Both the position numbers and the translations under genes were made by a program. DNA of 64,000 nucleotides from Castanea sativa (lineage: Eukaryota; Streptophyta; Magnoliopsida; Fagales; Fagaceae): assembly GCF_040712315.1 (NCBI RefSeq), contig NC_134015.1, positions 47,324,464 through 47,388,463 on the forward strand, written 5' to 3'. Below are positions 35,821-48,417 of this stretch, piece after piece. Below the pieces are notes generated by a model. That model searched no databases and was not told the DNA's origin. It saw only the letters and a program-made list of their open reading frames with translations. How positions within the stretch are numbered: position 1 is the first letter of the stretch; every line of letters begins with the position of its first letter.

Positions 35821-36687
35821 CATGCAAATCATGGAGGCACTAACAAATCACCAATTAAACTAAATGCAACGGAAATTAAATTGATAGAATGATTTGTTGA
35901 CAAATGGGGAAACCCTCTCACAAGGCAAAAACTCCACTGGGTGATTTTAAAGTCACCACTCCCAAGAATCCATTAATCAACAATCAAGCGGTTACAAGTA
36001 TAAAGAATTTGACCAACTTCCCTAGCCTATCCCGAAATACCAACCTATAGTTGAACCTTCACTCCAATACCCAATAGCACTTGACCTTGTAGTAACTTTA
36101 TTTCCCTTGGTGCACAAATCTCTGATCTGGGACTAACCCTTTACACGGATCCCAGTACGTGACTAACTCCAGCAAATTTAAATGATGTTATTAGCTGAAA
36201 AGTTCTTCACTTCATCAATAATGAAGATTAGGAAGCACTTGGTTACAAAATCCTATGGCATACAAACACAGTAGCTTTTTAAAGAGAAAATAAATCTCTA
36301 AGTCTTTGTATCCGTATGAGATGGCTCTTACAATAAGCCTTATATATGTCTAGGGTTGTGAGAAAAGAAACCCTAAACAAATACATAAGCCTGGGCTAAA
36401 TTTCAGATCTGGAAAATTGAAAATTGTAATTCTCGATAAATCGAGCTGTTGTCGAGCTTCACATTTAGCCTTGATAGCAGGCTTCTATCGAGCTATTTGT
36501 CGAGACTTAATGAACAGTTTTTCTTTACTTGTTTCTTGGACCAATCTTCATGTATGTTAATACAAACACTTGATATGCTTGAACAACATATTTCTTGATG
36601 TATTAAACTCATCTTAGATCTACCCAATTACAAGTAAAATGCATTTTGTCAAAAGATTAGCCAATTACCTAAAATATGACCTTAACA
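35821..36687 (-). mobile_element. LTR-like repeat, copy 1 (end-truncated)
   Basis: This matches 39518-40484 in the same orientation over about 0.87 kb. On the minus strand it starts TGTTAAGGTCATAT and has a TATATAAGG box near 36343. Shared landmarks include 'aaatcaccaattaaa', 'gggtgattttaa.gtcacca', 'acgtgactaact'-like and 'gtgagaaaagaaa'. Compared with copy 2 it lacks the last 45-50 bp at its left end. It resembles a solo LTR; no internal region of its own is visible. Confidence 0.6.
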
Positions 36688-36689
36688 GA

Positions 36690-37975
36690 AGTGTCAAAAT
36701 TGCCCACTTTCAATGGACAAAGAAGAAAGTATGCAGTGTTTGTTGTAGAAGATTTCAGGACAATATTCATTGAATACCTTACCCAAGGGACCCTACCAAC
36801 TGATAGGAAGGTCGCCTATTAATTAAAGAAATTGGCCTTGAGATACTTCTTGCAGAATGGAATCCTGTTCAAAAGAGGATATAGTGGAGATCCCCTGAGG
36901 TACCTAGGGCCTAGGGAGTCTAGAGATGCAGCAAAGGAAGTCCATTTCGGTGAATGTGGAAGTCACCCAGGGAAAATGAGGCTCCACAAGCAGCTGTTAG
37001 CACTAAGGTACTACTAGCCCACGATGAAAAATGATCTTGAGAAGCTGGTCAAGACCTGCCAAAAATGTCAAGTGCTAGGAGATTCCATACACATTCATCC
37101 AAATGTGCTATAAGATATGACCACTCTATAGCCCTTCCACACTTGGGGGCTAGATCTTATAGGACCTATTAACCCCCTACTAAGTATTTCACAAAATAGG
37201 TGGAAGCCATTCCTTTGAAGAAGGCCACTGGAGCAGTGTTCTCCAATTTCATCTGTGAACACATCATCACCTGGTTCAAGATCTCCAGGAGGTTGATCAG
37301 TGACAGTGAGACCCCATTCGTAAACAATGACATGAGGAGTCTACTAAAGAAGCATTGCATTAAGCATAGAAGATCTACTCCATACTACCCTCAAGGGAAT
37401 GGCCAAGCTGAGGCAACCAATAGAGTTATATTGAAGATCCTAAAGAAGATGAAGCATGAGTACGGGGGAAAATGGAGCTCCCACCTAACAGATGTGCTCT
37501 GGGCATGCAGGAGCTCCCTGAAAATAGCTATAGGATTTTCACCATTCTCCCTCGTCTATGGGACGGAAGCTGTTGCCTCAATAGAGTTAGCAATCCCCAC
37601 ACCTAAAGTAATCATGGAGGAGATCATGGGAGCTTCAGATAACACGCATGCCAAGGAAAAGGTGGTGGACCTAGAAGGCCTGGAGGAGAGAAAGGAGTTG
37701 GTAAGAAGGCAAAGTCAAAGGTATTAGCAGAAAATGGCTAAGGCATATGAGCAGGCTATTCATTCAAGAATCTTTACACAAGGGCAATTGATGTTAGGGC
37801 TGTAGAACATGTAAGGAGAAACATTCTAGGACCTTCAAAGTTTTCCCCAAAGTGGGAAGGTCCTTATGTTATCAAGGAAGCCCATGACAATGAATACTAT
37901 TGTTTGGCAAGGATGGATGGGACCCTTCTGGCAGATCCCATAAATGAAAAATGGCTGAAGCAATACTACGCTTAA
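36690..37975 (+). pseudogene. Ty3/gypsy integrase, decayed
   Basis: The zinc-binding domain is visible around 36900-37080 (HFGECGSHPGK..., then KTCQKCQ), the H-H-C-C style of retroviral integrases. The catalytic core follows: WGLDLIGP carries the first aspartate, LISDSETPF the second, and YYPQGNGQAEATNR the glutamate region. After FSPFSLVYGTEAV, a C-terminal segment ends KFSPKWEGPYVI...EKWLKQYYA and a stop at 37973-37975. Defects are a TAA at 36820, a small deletion just after the first aspartate (about 37170), TAGs at 37197 and 37725, and a later frameshift. It is not functional. Confidence 0.85.
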
Positions 37976-38654
37976 AGTTCCAAGTACCCTTCCACCTTTT
38001 TTTTGCTATCCTTTTATTTTTAAGTACTTTTATTCAGTACCCATTGTCATATTTTATTTTGTTCGATGCCTCTTGTCATATTTTATTTTTTTAAGTACTT
38101 TTAGTCAGTACCACTTTTGTTTGATGACATGTGTGAAAAGGCCACTCCATGTTTAAAGTAGGCCTATCCCCTAGAAAAGAAAAGAAGGATCTTTAAGCTT
38201 TTTCATCCTTTATGATGAATTATAATGCACTTTCTCCTTTGAAAAATAAAGTTGGGCAAACTATGATTATGTTTAAAATTACCATTTAAGAAACACATGC
38301 ATTGCATATGCACACACACTATTCAACACGGCTTAAAATTTGGCTAAGAGTTCATTTTAGTACTTGGCTCAAAACTTGATTCAAGGTAGAATGCTCCAAG
38401 TACACAATCCAAGACTTGCCTCCCAAGTGCATGTGCTAGGACTTAGACCAAGAATAAATTTCCTAATTCCCTGGCCCAGAACTTGCTCTAGAATAAGCCC
38501 TCCAAGTGCACGACCCAAGACTTAAACCAATAATGAATTTCCTAAGTACCTGGTCCAGTACTTGTGTAGGAGCAAACTTCTTAAGTACTTGGCCTAAGAT
38601 CTGCTCCAAAGTATATTATTCTAGATCCATGTTCCAAGACTTGCCCCAAAATTC

Positions 38655-38658
<4 letters not shown>

Positions 38659-38687
<29 letters not shown>
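38659..38687. repeat. (GA)n microsatellite
   Basis: A GA dinucleotide run of about 14 units lies in the non-coding gap between the integrase remnant and the antisense gene of the Ty3/gypsy element. Confidence 0.95.
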
Positions 38688-38690
<3 letters not shown>

Positions 38691-38899
38691 AAAGAAAGTA
38701 CATAGCCCGGGATTTGGACCAAGGCAAGCATGCTAAAATCATACTCAAAAAATAAAAAAAGTAAGGAATACCAAACATAATTAAAAGGTTAAGTCAATAC
38801 AAGATTAGAAGTTTATGTAAACTGCAAAAAAATAGAGAACATGACATGGAAAATAATTATAAGAAGTGTTCAGTTACAAGACCAAATTGGCCAAAATAG

Positions 38900-41800
38900 T
38901 TAAAGCAAAAGGCCGATGAACATAGAATCTTCTTGAGGAACCATAGGAGAAGAAGAGGAGGCTATGGTTGAGAGAGCTTGTTTCCTCTGAGCTTCCAAAT
39001 CCTGCTGCACTCCTTGGGCACGGGCCAAGGCTTCCCTAGCAACGATAATCTTAGCATCAAGATCCTTGGTGACCCTCCTTTAAAAGAATGCATGGGCCAC
39101 TGATCGAAGACATCCCAATAAGAAAGATAGATTCAACTTCGCTTCTACAAGATCCTGCACCATCCCTCTCCATTCAAGAAGCTTCTCCTCAGATAAAGAA
39201 TCAAGCGAAGTGCTCTTTAAGGAAATCAATACAACACAAAGGAGCTCCAACAAGATATTCCCCAAAAACACACCTCCTTTAAACCTGGTGGTGAAGTCCC
39301 CATGAACCTTAAGTAACTCCTCTAAGAGTGGGAGACATTCAGTAGGTACAAAGAAGCGAAGAAATCTAGAATAGGATGCTCCAAAGTGGTAAAAATGGCC
39401 CATAGGGAGACTATTGAACTCCAATAGATCGAAGCGAGATAAGAAGGAAAGAAGCCCAACATTGAGATCTATAATAACAATCCTGAGGGATGATAGGCCA
39501 AGAATGTATTGACCCATTGTGATGAATTAATTGATTAATTAGCCAAGTTTATTAATTAATCAAATTAACATGCAACACACGTGGCAGCATAAACAAATCA
39601 CCAATTAAAGTAAAATGTAGCTGAAATTAAAGTTGACAAGGTGATTTGTTTACGAATGGGAAAAACCTCCAAGGCAAAAATCCCATCGGGTGATTTTAAG
39701 GTCACCACTTCCAAGAATTCACTATTATCACAATAAGCGGTTACAAATAAAAGAATCTCAGAACCTTATACCAACCTATAGTTGAACCCTTACCCCAATA
39801 CCCAATTGGACTTATTTTGTAGTGACAGTCTCTCCTTTTAATGCACGGCTCCCAATATGTGACTAGCCAATAGATGTGCGGATCCCAGTACGTGATTTAC
39901 TCACCAACTTGAGAAGGATGTTGGCTACAAAGTTCTTTAGTTCATTAATACGATGAAGATCACGGAGCCCCTTAGTCACAAAACCCTATGGTGTACAAAC
40001 ACAGCAACTTCTTCAAGAGATGAATTAGGGCATATGTCTCTAGTTCACAATATGCTTGTGATGAACTTTTTCATTGATATGCATCCGTTGGGACAGCCCT
40101 TAAAACAATCCTTATATATGTTTAGGATTGTGAGAAAAGAAAGCCCAAACATCTATTCACGGATTAGAATGAAAATCAGAGCTCAAAATCTGTTTTTCAT
40201 AAATCTCGATAGATACCTTATCTGTCGAGTAGCTATCGAGCATTGGGCTTAAACAGCTTTTTTAACCTCGATAGATACTAGCTGTCGAGATTTAAAGACC
40301 AGCACTCCTTCACTTGTTTCTTGGACAGATTTGCATGGCTTTAACTCTTGAACTTGAAACCTTGTTCCTTGAAGAATTAAACACATCCTAGATCTACCCA
40401 GTTATAAGTACAGTGCGTTTTGTCAAAAGATTAGCCAATACATGATGACATATGTTCCTAACATGAAACACATATGTCCTAACAAGGGATCCCCCATTAA
40501 CGTATCTCTTTCCTCAAGAAGTGAAAGGCTTGCAACTCCAGGAACACTTTAAGGGATTTTGGCTTGGACCTCAGCAACTTGTACAGATAATGAAGATCCC
40601 CTAACTTCTTCAACAATTGTTGACTTAGGTTCCTTGGTTCCCATCTCAGTATCTGGAAAATTGGTAAACCATCGGGACAAGGAAGCATACGAAACAAGGA
40701 GGGGAGAGAGAAAAAGAAAGAACCAAGTACCAGTTTCATCTGGTGCATGCAAAGAAGCCTCCTTTTGAACTGAAGGAGTTGCCCACGACACCTCAAGAAG
40801 TCCACTCACTTGTCCTCTTGAATCCTTAGTAGGATCTGTAAAAGACCATTCAGTATAATGAAAAGAAGGGAGGGGATCCTTGCGAAGTGACTAAAAGAAG
40901 AAAAAGGACAAGAGTAGTTTTCCACATCAGAACCAAGAGGAGGAAGAAAAAAAAAAGGGACACAAGAGATAGGCATACCTTGTAGGACCTCTGTTTCCAA
41001 GGTTAGGACAGTAATCTCATTCTCAGGATTAACTTAGAGGTTGGCTTGGCCTATAAAAGGGGGGGGGGATCTCAGGAAACAACAAGCATAGTTTACATCA
41101 ACTAAAGAAAAAATGAAGAGATGAGATGGGATGTACCAGTTGTCACAAGAGGAGTTGCAGTTTCAGTATACTCCTTGGTCATAATTTTTTTTCAGGCTCA
41201 AGAACCATAGTCGTCGTTGGACTAAGAGTTTGCTCCAGCTCAAAATCTTTATTTACTGCAAGATCAGGGACCTGTGCACCTTCAAGATCCTAGGTTGTTG
41301 AAAGATTAGGAACCTCCTCAGGCTTAAGATCCTTGGCCACATCGGGGTCAGGAATTTCCTCGAGCTCCCCAACTATTACTTCACTCGCGACTTGCTCACT
41401 CATGTAAGGGTCAATTGGGGGCTGGTCCATTACTGCTTCCCTGGGCACTATGTCACCCACAAAAGGAGGAGAAACCTCCACCTAAAAAAAAAGGGAAAGC
41501 AGGGGAGACAAAGCAATTCCGTAAGAAGTTCAAGATAGGTAAAAGGGAGATAAGAGAAGATAATACCACTTCATCACTCGAGGAAGGACTTTTCGCCCTC
41601 TTAGGATTAGCTTTACCTTTGGACTACAAAGGGACCACACATCTGTGAGTTAAAAAAAAAAAGACAAAATAGCTAAAGGGAAAAACAAGAGAAAAGGGGA
41701 ACAAGGTCTAGCCCTTCTCTCTCTCTCTACAAGATCTACATCAATCTTCCACTTACTACGAGTTCACCCAAGAGGTCCTTCAAGTGAACAAGAGATCATA

Positions 41801-43949
41801 GTGGGGGATCCCGAAGAACCTTGGACAATTGAAGAGACAGCTACAAAAGAGATCCCTTTTAGGGAACTAACAAGGGTCTGAGATTTAGAAGTCTCTACCT
41901 TGGTCTTGATTCTGATTTTTGGGATAAGAGGATGCTTGACCTCCTTATTCAAGGATCTCCCCCAGCAGCAGAAAAAGCCACCTCCTCAAGCTTCTCAGAG
42001 GTAGGAAGTCTCTTGGAAGTTAGAGAAGTTTTTCTCTTCTTGGTACCTTTGCCAACCTTAGGATCCTCAGCATCTTTTTTAGTCTTTGACTTCTCCTTAA
42101 CACCCTTTTTGCCTTTCTTTTCCTTCCCCTTGCTAAGAGGAGTTGTATAACCAACCTCCTCAACTACTCCTTTTCTGGTAGGGATACCTGGGGAAGAGCC
42201 AATGACTAATTCGCAGCCGGGCTAGGCAGAAGGGAAATCATTAGTGTAGGACACCCAACCACCCATGAATTGATGCCACTCCACAAATCTAACTCTGCTA
42301 CTTATAGCAGTAGACACAATGCCAGGAGTAAGGAGAGCTAGGCGTTTGTTGAGTGAAGGAATTGAAGAAATATCAGCATCAAGGACATCCCTCACTTTCC
42401 TAGAGCCAACATAATCTAGGAACGACTTCTAGATCCTCCTCCCATAACTAAATCATTGGATCCGAAAGCTCCCTTTTGAGAGTTTTCTTACGGTGACTTA
42501 AGGGCTCCTTTAAGCCTAGTAGGAATAAGCCTCAAGCCTCAAAAAGGGAACCAAAGAAGGAAGGGAGGAGACGACCTCCTTGAATACTAGAGGGACATCC
42601 TGATTAAAGCCAAATTGCCTAAGCACCCGATGCGCAGGATAGTGGGTGTATTGGGGACCCCTAGAGTAAGGAACTAGGATCCACAGGGGACTTATGCAAG
42701 CAAGGTACATCATGTTGTTCTCATCTCCTAGGCGTAAGTCAAATGTGTGGCTAAGGGAATTCAAAAAGAATGACAGAGCAAAATTACAAGCAAACCTGGC
42801 TCCAAACTCACGAGGTGAGCGCCAACTCAGGTGGCCTCTCTAATTAAATAACTTTATGAGATTGTTGTCTACCCCCTTTAGATTGGCCTACCGAAATATG
42901 ATGGGATTTCCATCAATCAAGCTCCCACATAACCCTTTTATGATGTCTAGGGATCCTTAAAACTTGTCCTTCACATACTTCAAATTTCTACACTTTGCCA
43001 AAGTAATTTGGGAACGCTTCCACACAAGTATTTGCAGCATTACCTTCCAACTCATTGCCATGTACAAGATCTAACTAAGAATATAAGTGGCCCAAGAACA
43101 TGGGGGCTAGTGGATAACTAATGACCCCTGCTATCCGTATTGCTAAAGGAAAAAATGCAGACTTGACCCCATAGTTGGGGAACTCACCAAACAAAAACTT
43201 ACTCAACCATAGTGCAATGCACACAACCTTCCATATCGATTTCTCTTCTTTAGAAAGGGCTATCCTAGATAGCTTGCCACTAGGAGAAGCGGTACGCCCA
43301 CCAAAATCCTTAAACAGATTCTCTTCAACCACGAGATCCTCTGTCGAGAGTTAAATGTTGAAAGGACTCTCATTTCCAAACATAGGGAGAAGAAAAGTGT
43401 TCACCACATCCTCTAGAGTAACAATAAGCTCACCCACAAGGAAGAAGAACGTGTGAAGAAAGGGAGACCAACGTCGAACCAAGTGTCTAAGCCCCTTAAC
43501 ATCACGAAAGCCCTCTAGATTCCTGGTCATTGCAACTGACTTAAGGACACCAGCACGTTCTAGAAACACCCAATAAAATCAGCATCACTTAACTCCTTGT
43601 CCACCCATTCAACCCAATCAGTGATTTTTCCAACGACAAAATCAAGAAAGATGAGAACCACTTCTTGGGATCCCCGCTTGATTTGGAGATCCAATATCTC
43701 CTTTGGGTCTAGGACTTGTGTAGAACTAGCAAGCCCAGGCTTACTAGAAAAGACCTAAGTGTGAGGAGACAGAGGATCAGGGCCATGAGCAACTTTAGGA
43801 AAGAACAGACTTGTGATGTACTAGGGATCCCAAAGGGGAAAAGCTGGCCGATCCAGGATCTCCTCCTACCCTGCACCAACTAAGGAACCTTCACCCTCAG
43901 AAGGAGTGGGTGAATGCTTTTTCCATTTTTGAGTTAAGGAGGAAGCCAT
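38900..43949 (-). pseudogene. Antisense plant mobile domain (PMD) gene, decayed and interrupted
   Basis: The minus-strand start MASSLTQKWKKHSP at 43949 leads into a plant mobile domain: HTFFFLVGELIVTLEDVVNTFLLPMFG (about 43465-43385), then WKVVCIALWLSKFLFGEFP...FFPLAIRIAGV, LAPMFLGHLYSQLDL, and HYPAHRVLRQFGFNQDVP near 42630. An acidic/basic low-complexity middle follows (about 42200-40800). After the LTR-like insertion at 39518-40484 the frame resumes with RFFVPTECLPLLEELLKVHGDF and a coiled-coil tail ending at 38900. Several stops and frameshifts are present. PMD proteins include MAIN/MAIL silencing factors and many transposon-encoded relatives. Here it lies antisense inside a Ty3/gypsy element, reading inward from beside the 3' LTR. 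Confidence 0.7.
39518..40484 (-). mobile_element. LTR-like repeat, copy 2, inside the antisense PMD gene
   Basis: This is a fuller copy of the repeat at 35821-36687. On the minus strand it starts TGTTAGGACATATG and ends TTCATCACA, with a TATATAAGG box near 40112. The antisense gene is split by it. CCCAT lies directly to the left (39513-39517) and again at 40493-40497, eight bases beyond the right end, so it may be a target duplication with extra terminal bases; I am not sure. It looks like a solo LTR. Confidence 0.6.
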
Positions 43950-44569
43950 GGAATGCGTTTTTGGACGAACAAAAGAAAGAGAGAAGAAAAATGGAGACAA
44001 AGAAAACCTCAAGAAAAAGGAGAAAAAAAAAAAAGCACTGTAAGTTAGATGGAGCAAAAGGAGAAAGAAGAATTTTTTTTCTAGAAAAGATATGGCCTAG
44101 GGAAGGAGAAGGCTGAAGGTAAGGAAGAGAAGTGACAGCATCAATAATGGTGTAAGAAAAAAGAGGAAAAAGATGAAGTGTGAGAAAATGAGTCATTTGC
44201 CAAATTTTAATTTTAAAGGGGTTGGCTGTCAGTTACTAATGGAAGTTATGAAAAGAAAGGGGAGTTAGCATGAAAATAGGAAAAGAGAGAAAAAAAGGGG
44301 GGGGGGGGGGAATTGATCTAACTACCCACCTCCTTTTCCAAAAAAAAAAAATTCCCACATCTCCTTAAAGATAGGGAGGAGTTGTGCGCACAATGAAAGA
44401 AAAAGAACCTCTTTAAGAGGGAGTGAGGATCCTCGCAAAGGAAAAAAAAAAAAAAAAAAAAGGGATCACTGAGAAGAAAAGTGAGATGGAGGGATCCTAA
44501 AGAGAAAAGAAGAGTATCTGTTTTTCTCACTCATGGGTTACAGGTAACCCACGAATTCATGAGGCTAAA

Positions 44570-45764
44570 TGTTGAGGTTCAAAATGTAATAAGGATCCTG
44601 GCCCTTAAAAAATGGGAAAAGCCCAGCACATGAAGATAGGGAAAAAGAAAGAAAGGCTTGGTCCTTAAAAATGAAGAAGGGAAGAGCTCGGACCATAGAG
44701 AGAAAAGAATAAGTTCTGGACCATAGAAAGAAAGGAGGTGCAAAAGGAAGCTTAGGCTAGAGGCTTATGCAAGAGGTGACATCCAAGGAAGCCCAAAAGA
44801 GAGGAAGGCAAGCGCTAGGCTAGAATGGCAGAGGATCTGCCAGCCTTAAGGAAGGATCCCCGAAGAAAGACTGGCATAAGGGATCTTGAATGTGGACAAC
44901 TCAAAATGGCATGCTCATGATAAAAGGTGGATGTGAAATATAGGGAGTATCTTGTTGAAATCAGATGCCCACAACCAAGGAAAGAATGATGGGGACAGCT
45001 AGTGATTTCAGGACCAGCACTTGATGAAGAAACCTAGGACCTTAGATAAAGAAGAGAAGAAGAACCAAGAAGGAAGCTCGCCAAGAGCCTTTCCAGCTAC
45101 ACTATCATCAAGAAGGGATCCACCTCATTTTGAGAAAAGAAACAAGTCATGAGAGGTTAACATCAGAGCCTCAGAACTTTAAGATGTCCTTTTTAAGACA
45201 TTGGCGAAATAATAAAAAAATTTGACCTTGGAAAAGCATTTGGACTTACTCAGAAGGGATCTCCCATAAGAGGAAGTTAGTAAGGGAGCTTTAGATTGTC
45301 AAAACCTAGAAAAATGAAATAAAAATAAAATGGGTAAGGGACCAGCCACCAAAACTTTCAGATATGACATTGGTTTTGGTACCCAGCACACAAAAGAGAA
45401 TGATGGTTGGTGTTGAGGAGCATCCAAGTAGCACTATAAAAGGGGCAAAGCACCAGCCAAGAAGGGCATTCAGAAAGAAGCACTCAACATACTAGAGAAG
45501 ATACTAGAAAGAGAGCTATAAGCACAAAATAGAGTGAAGAGGGAGATACTATAAGGGATCCCAAGATAAATGCTTAAGGATGCACTTAGGTTCAAAAGGA
45601 TTCAAATTTCACAAGTCTTGGAAGCTCAAAAGGAGCTATCTAAGTTTGTGATTTTTTTAACTTTATTGAGCCTTGTGATATATCCCAGCAAAGTAGGACC
45701 CAATGTACTCAAATACTTGATATAATGAATCACAATCTCACTCTATTTTTGAGGATCCCTAACA
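44570..45764 (+). repeat. 3' LTR of the Tat-like element
   Basis: This starts TGTTGAGG just after a 'gaggctaaa' purine-rich end and finishes GATCCCTAACA, so it has TG...CA ends and 1195 bp. TATAAAAG at 45435-45442 marks U3/R, about 330 bp before the end. The left terminus is paralleled by the LTR at 26933, which also starts TGT(T/G)G after a GGCTA motif. The 5' partner is outside the window or lost. Confidence 0.6.
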
Positions 45765-47295
45765 TATTTTTTACTTGCACTCTTTTAGTTCATTTGCTAT
45801 TCCTTAGTTATTCATTCAACCATTATGTGTGTGTGTGTGTGTTTGCGTTGTGGAGTTCATGTCTTGTGCACAGATTGGCTCGTAAAATGGCCTAACAAAA
45901 CTGAATTGAGTCAAACATAGTCCATTAACTATCAACACCATCCTTAATTTGGAGGCCTAGGAATCCTCTAGACCATTGAGCCTGGTCACTGTTCAAAGCA
46001 GTTACCCACACTCAACTAACGCCTCTTAATATTTCTAATAGAAATATTTCAAGTTTAAATTACTCCCATCCCAACTATCGGCATATCAAATAAAATCTCT
46101 TAATAATTTCATTTTCGCTATAGCACGTATTTTTCTATAAAAGAACCAAACTAAACTGACATGTTTCATGAATACGATTTAGATATGTTTGGCCATAACA
46201 TGCTCACCACTTACTCGTCTCACATGTTTCATGCATCATAGTTGCACTTGCACACGTTATATTAAGAGTTGATGTGTTCAATTTTCAACGATTTGTGAAT
46301 GCAAACACATAGAATGCTAATATAGTCTTATTTCATCAAGATCTTGAAATCAGACACGTGAGATTATTATATCGTTCATAATTAGTTTGTAATTTTCCTC
46401 TCTTTATTCACGTGTTGACTCGGCAGAATTAAAGATACACTGATCTAAACTCGAATACAAATCCGAGTTAACAAAAAGTCAATACGTGTGGCAAGACAAT
46501 GTAAAAGGATCCACCACTATGCAATTGCTTAAAACGTGGGGTGTTAAAGTTTTTCTTCTTTCTTTTGGGTGAGTGTGTGGAATGTTAAACTTTAAACTAA
46601 TGTAAGTAACATCAAGAATAACGATAACGTGGCATTACCACAAACATTTTAATATGCTACTACTACCTCATATAAACAATAATTTTTTTTGCAACTTATA
46701 ATACGAAAGCAGTTGCATCACTTAAGCTAAACAATTGCTTGTAATTTTTTTTTAAAAATAGTATAAGGTACCGACATTTTTTTCCCTGTGCTCCATATGC
46801 AATAGCTAAATAATTTTCTTGTGGAAATGACACCATTCTCATTCCAGAAGCCTTTTGACTCTTCTTTTATATGAATAAAGCTTTTTTGACTCTTTTATTA
46901 ATGCACATCTCCTCACAAGGGACAATGAAAACAATGAAATTTTAACCCAAAAAAAAGAAAAGAAAACAATGAAATAGTATTATTCTAGAAAAAAAACTGG
47001 TTCAATTATTGATGCTTCTACTACCTTTCTTGAATCTTGACCCTCATTTCCGTGTAATGAATGAAGCTCATGGCTGCGCTAAGAGCCTATGGAAAAGACT
47101 AGCTACGAGTTGTGACTTTTTTGTGAGCAAATAATTCCAAGAAGTGCGTGTGAGAGAGAGAGAGAGAGAGAGCTCACAGTTGAGTTGAGTGTAACGTGTT
47201 AAATGCACATAGCCGTACACGGTTTGATAGCCCCCACTATGAAACTTTGTGTCAACAAAGGGATTAGACTCCAAAAAATGGGTAACGAAATAGGG

Positions 47296-47790
47296 ATTCA
47301 AACTAAAAATAGATTAAGCAAAAGCATGCTGCCAGAAAAACACTCTCAATTTGAAAACTACATTTGTTTAGTAAAAGGAAAAGAAAAAAAAAAAAGTAGT
47401 TGTAAAAAGTTGGCATGGGAAATTAAATTAGTCAATGGCCGAAATTTGCTCCTATTGGATTATCCCTATTCCCTTATGTGAAAATATGATTTTTTCTCTT
47501 TTAAAAAATAAAATTGAGCCCAAATTCCCTCATATTATTCACATACAATCTTTCAAACTAAAAATAGATTAAGCAAAAGCATGCTGCCAGAAAAACACTC
47601 AATCTTGACAACCCTATACATTTGTTTGGTAAAAGGAAACGAAAAAACGAAAACACAAAAGAGGTGGTTGTAACTTGTAAGTTGGCATGGGAAATTAGTC
47701 AATGGCCAAAATTTGCTCCTATGGGATTATCCCAAATGCGAAAAGATGATTTTTTTAAAAGATATTTGAGCCCAAATTCACTCAATTTAT
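47296..47790 (+). repeat. Tandem duplication, unit about 255 bp
   Basis: Units begin 'caaactaaaaatagattaag' at about 47298 and about 47554. Shared landmarks are 'gcatgctgccagaaaaacact', 'aagttggcatgggaaatta', 'tttgctcctat.ggattatccc' and 'ttgagcccaaatt'. The 82- and 80-codon frames over the two units are chance frames. Confidence 0.9.
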
Positions 47791-48417
47791 TGTATACAAA
47801 ATATTGCAAAATCACTCAACATCCTATTCTTTATTATTACTATTTAAAAATTTTTATAAGATAGTACAGTATCATCTATTAAATTATAAGACTTTTAACC
47901 ACAAGCATAATTTTGCTCTTCTTTTTTTTTTAAGAATAATTTTGTTAATGTTTTGATGTCACAACTCACAATATGTACCTATACGTATGGCCGTATATAA
48001 AGTGGATAAAAAATTCACATGGTTCTTATATAGAAATCCAACCTTGATATTTTCTCTGGTTAGCCTCATATTAATGAACCTGAACCGTGTGGAATAAAGA
48101 AAAAAAAAAGGTGATGGAGGACTTCATCAACATCAAGTAGTACCACTAGGCATAATGATCTGCGTGCCCACATAAATTTGTATCCATAGAAAGCAAATTA
48201 TTACCACACCAAAAAAAAAAAAAAACGATTCATCTGAGGGAGAAAGTCATGGTTTTACTCAAAGTAATGAGTTGTGGTTGGTTTGGTCATAGGCATAAAC
48301 AATAAAAATAAAAAGACTTCGCCTACACCTACCAACTAGCTGCAAAATAAAATAAATGAATTACAAGTAATTTTTTTTAAAAAAAAACCCTTCTAACCAT
48401 GTGATAACTCTACAAAT

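Larger units (their letters stand above)
36688..45764 (+). mobile_element. 5'-truncated Ty3/gypsy element, Tat-like, with antisense gene
   Basis: Plus-strand integrase remnants (36690-37975) are followed by non-coding sequence, a long antisense gene (38900-43949), and a 3' LTR (44570-45764). The gag, protease, reverse transcriptase and 5' LTR are absent. An integrase C-terminus without a chromodomain together with an extra antisense ORF downstream of pol fits the Tat lineage, in which extra ORFs are established. A solo-LTR-like insertion at 39518-40484 interrupts it. Multiple stops show that it is dead. Confidence 0.7.

Noticed and set aside
43866..44196. Phe-rich minus-strand frame that might be a membrane peptide upstream of the PMD gene
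   Set aside because: It overlaps the PMD start in another frame and comes from purine-rich leader sequence (poly-A and GAA runs on the plus strand).
44290..44460. Long poly-G (about 14) and poly-A (about 20) runs considered as the polypurine tract of the Tat-like element
   Set aside because: They lie more than 100 bp from the TG that best fits the LTR start at 44570, and no TG start directly follows them.
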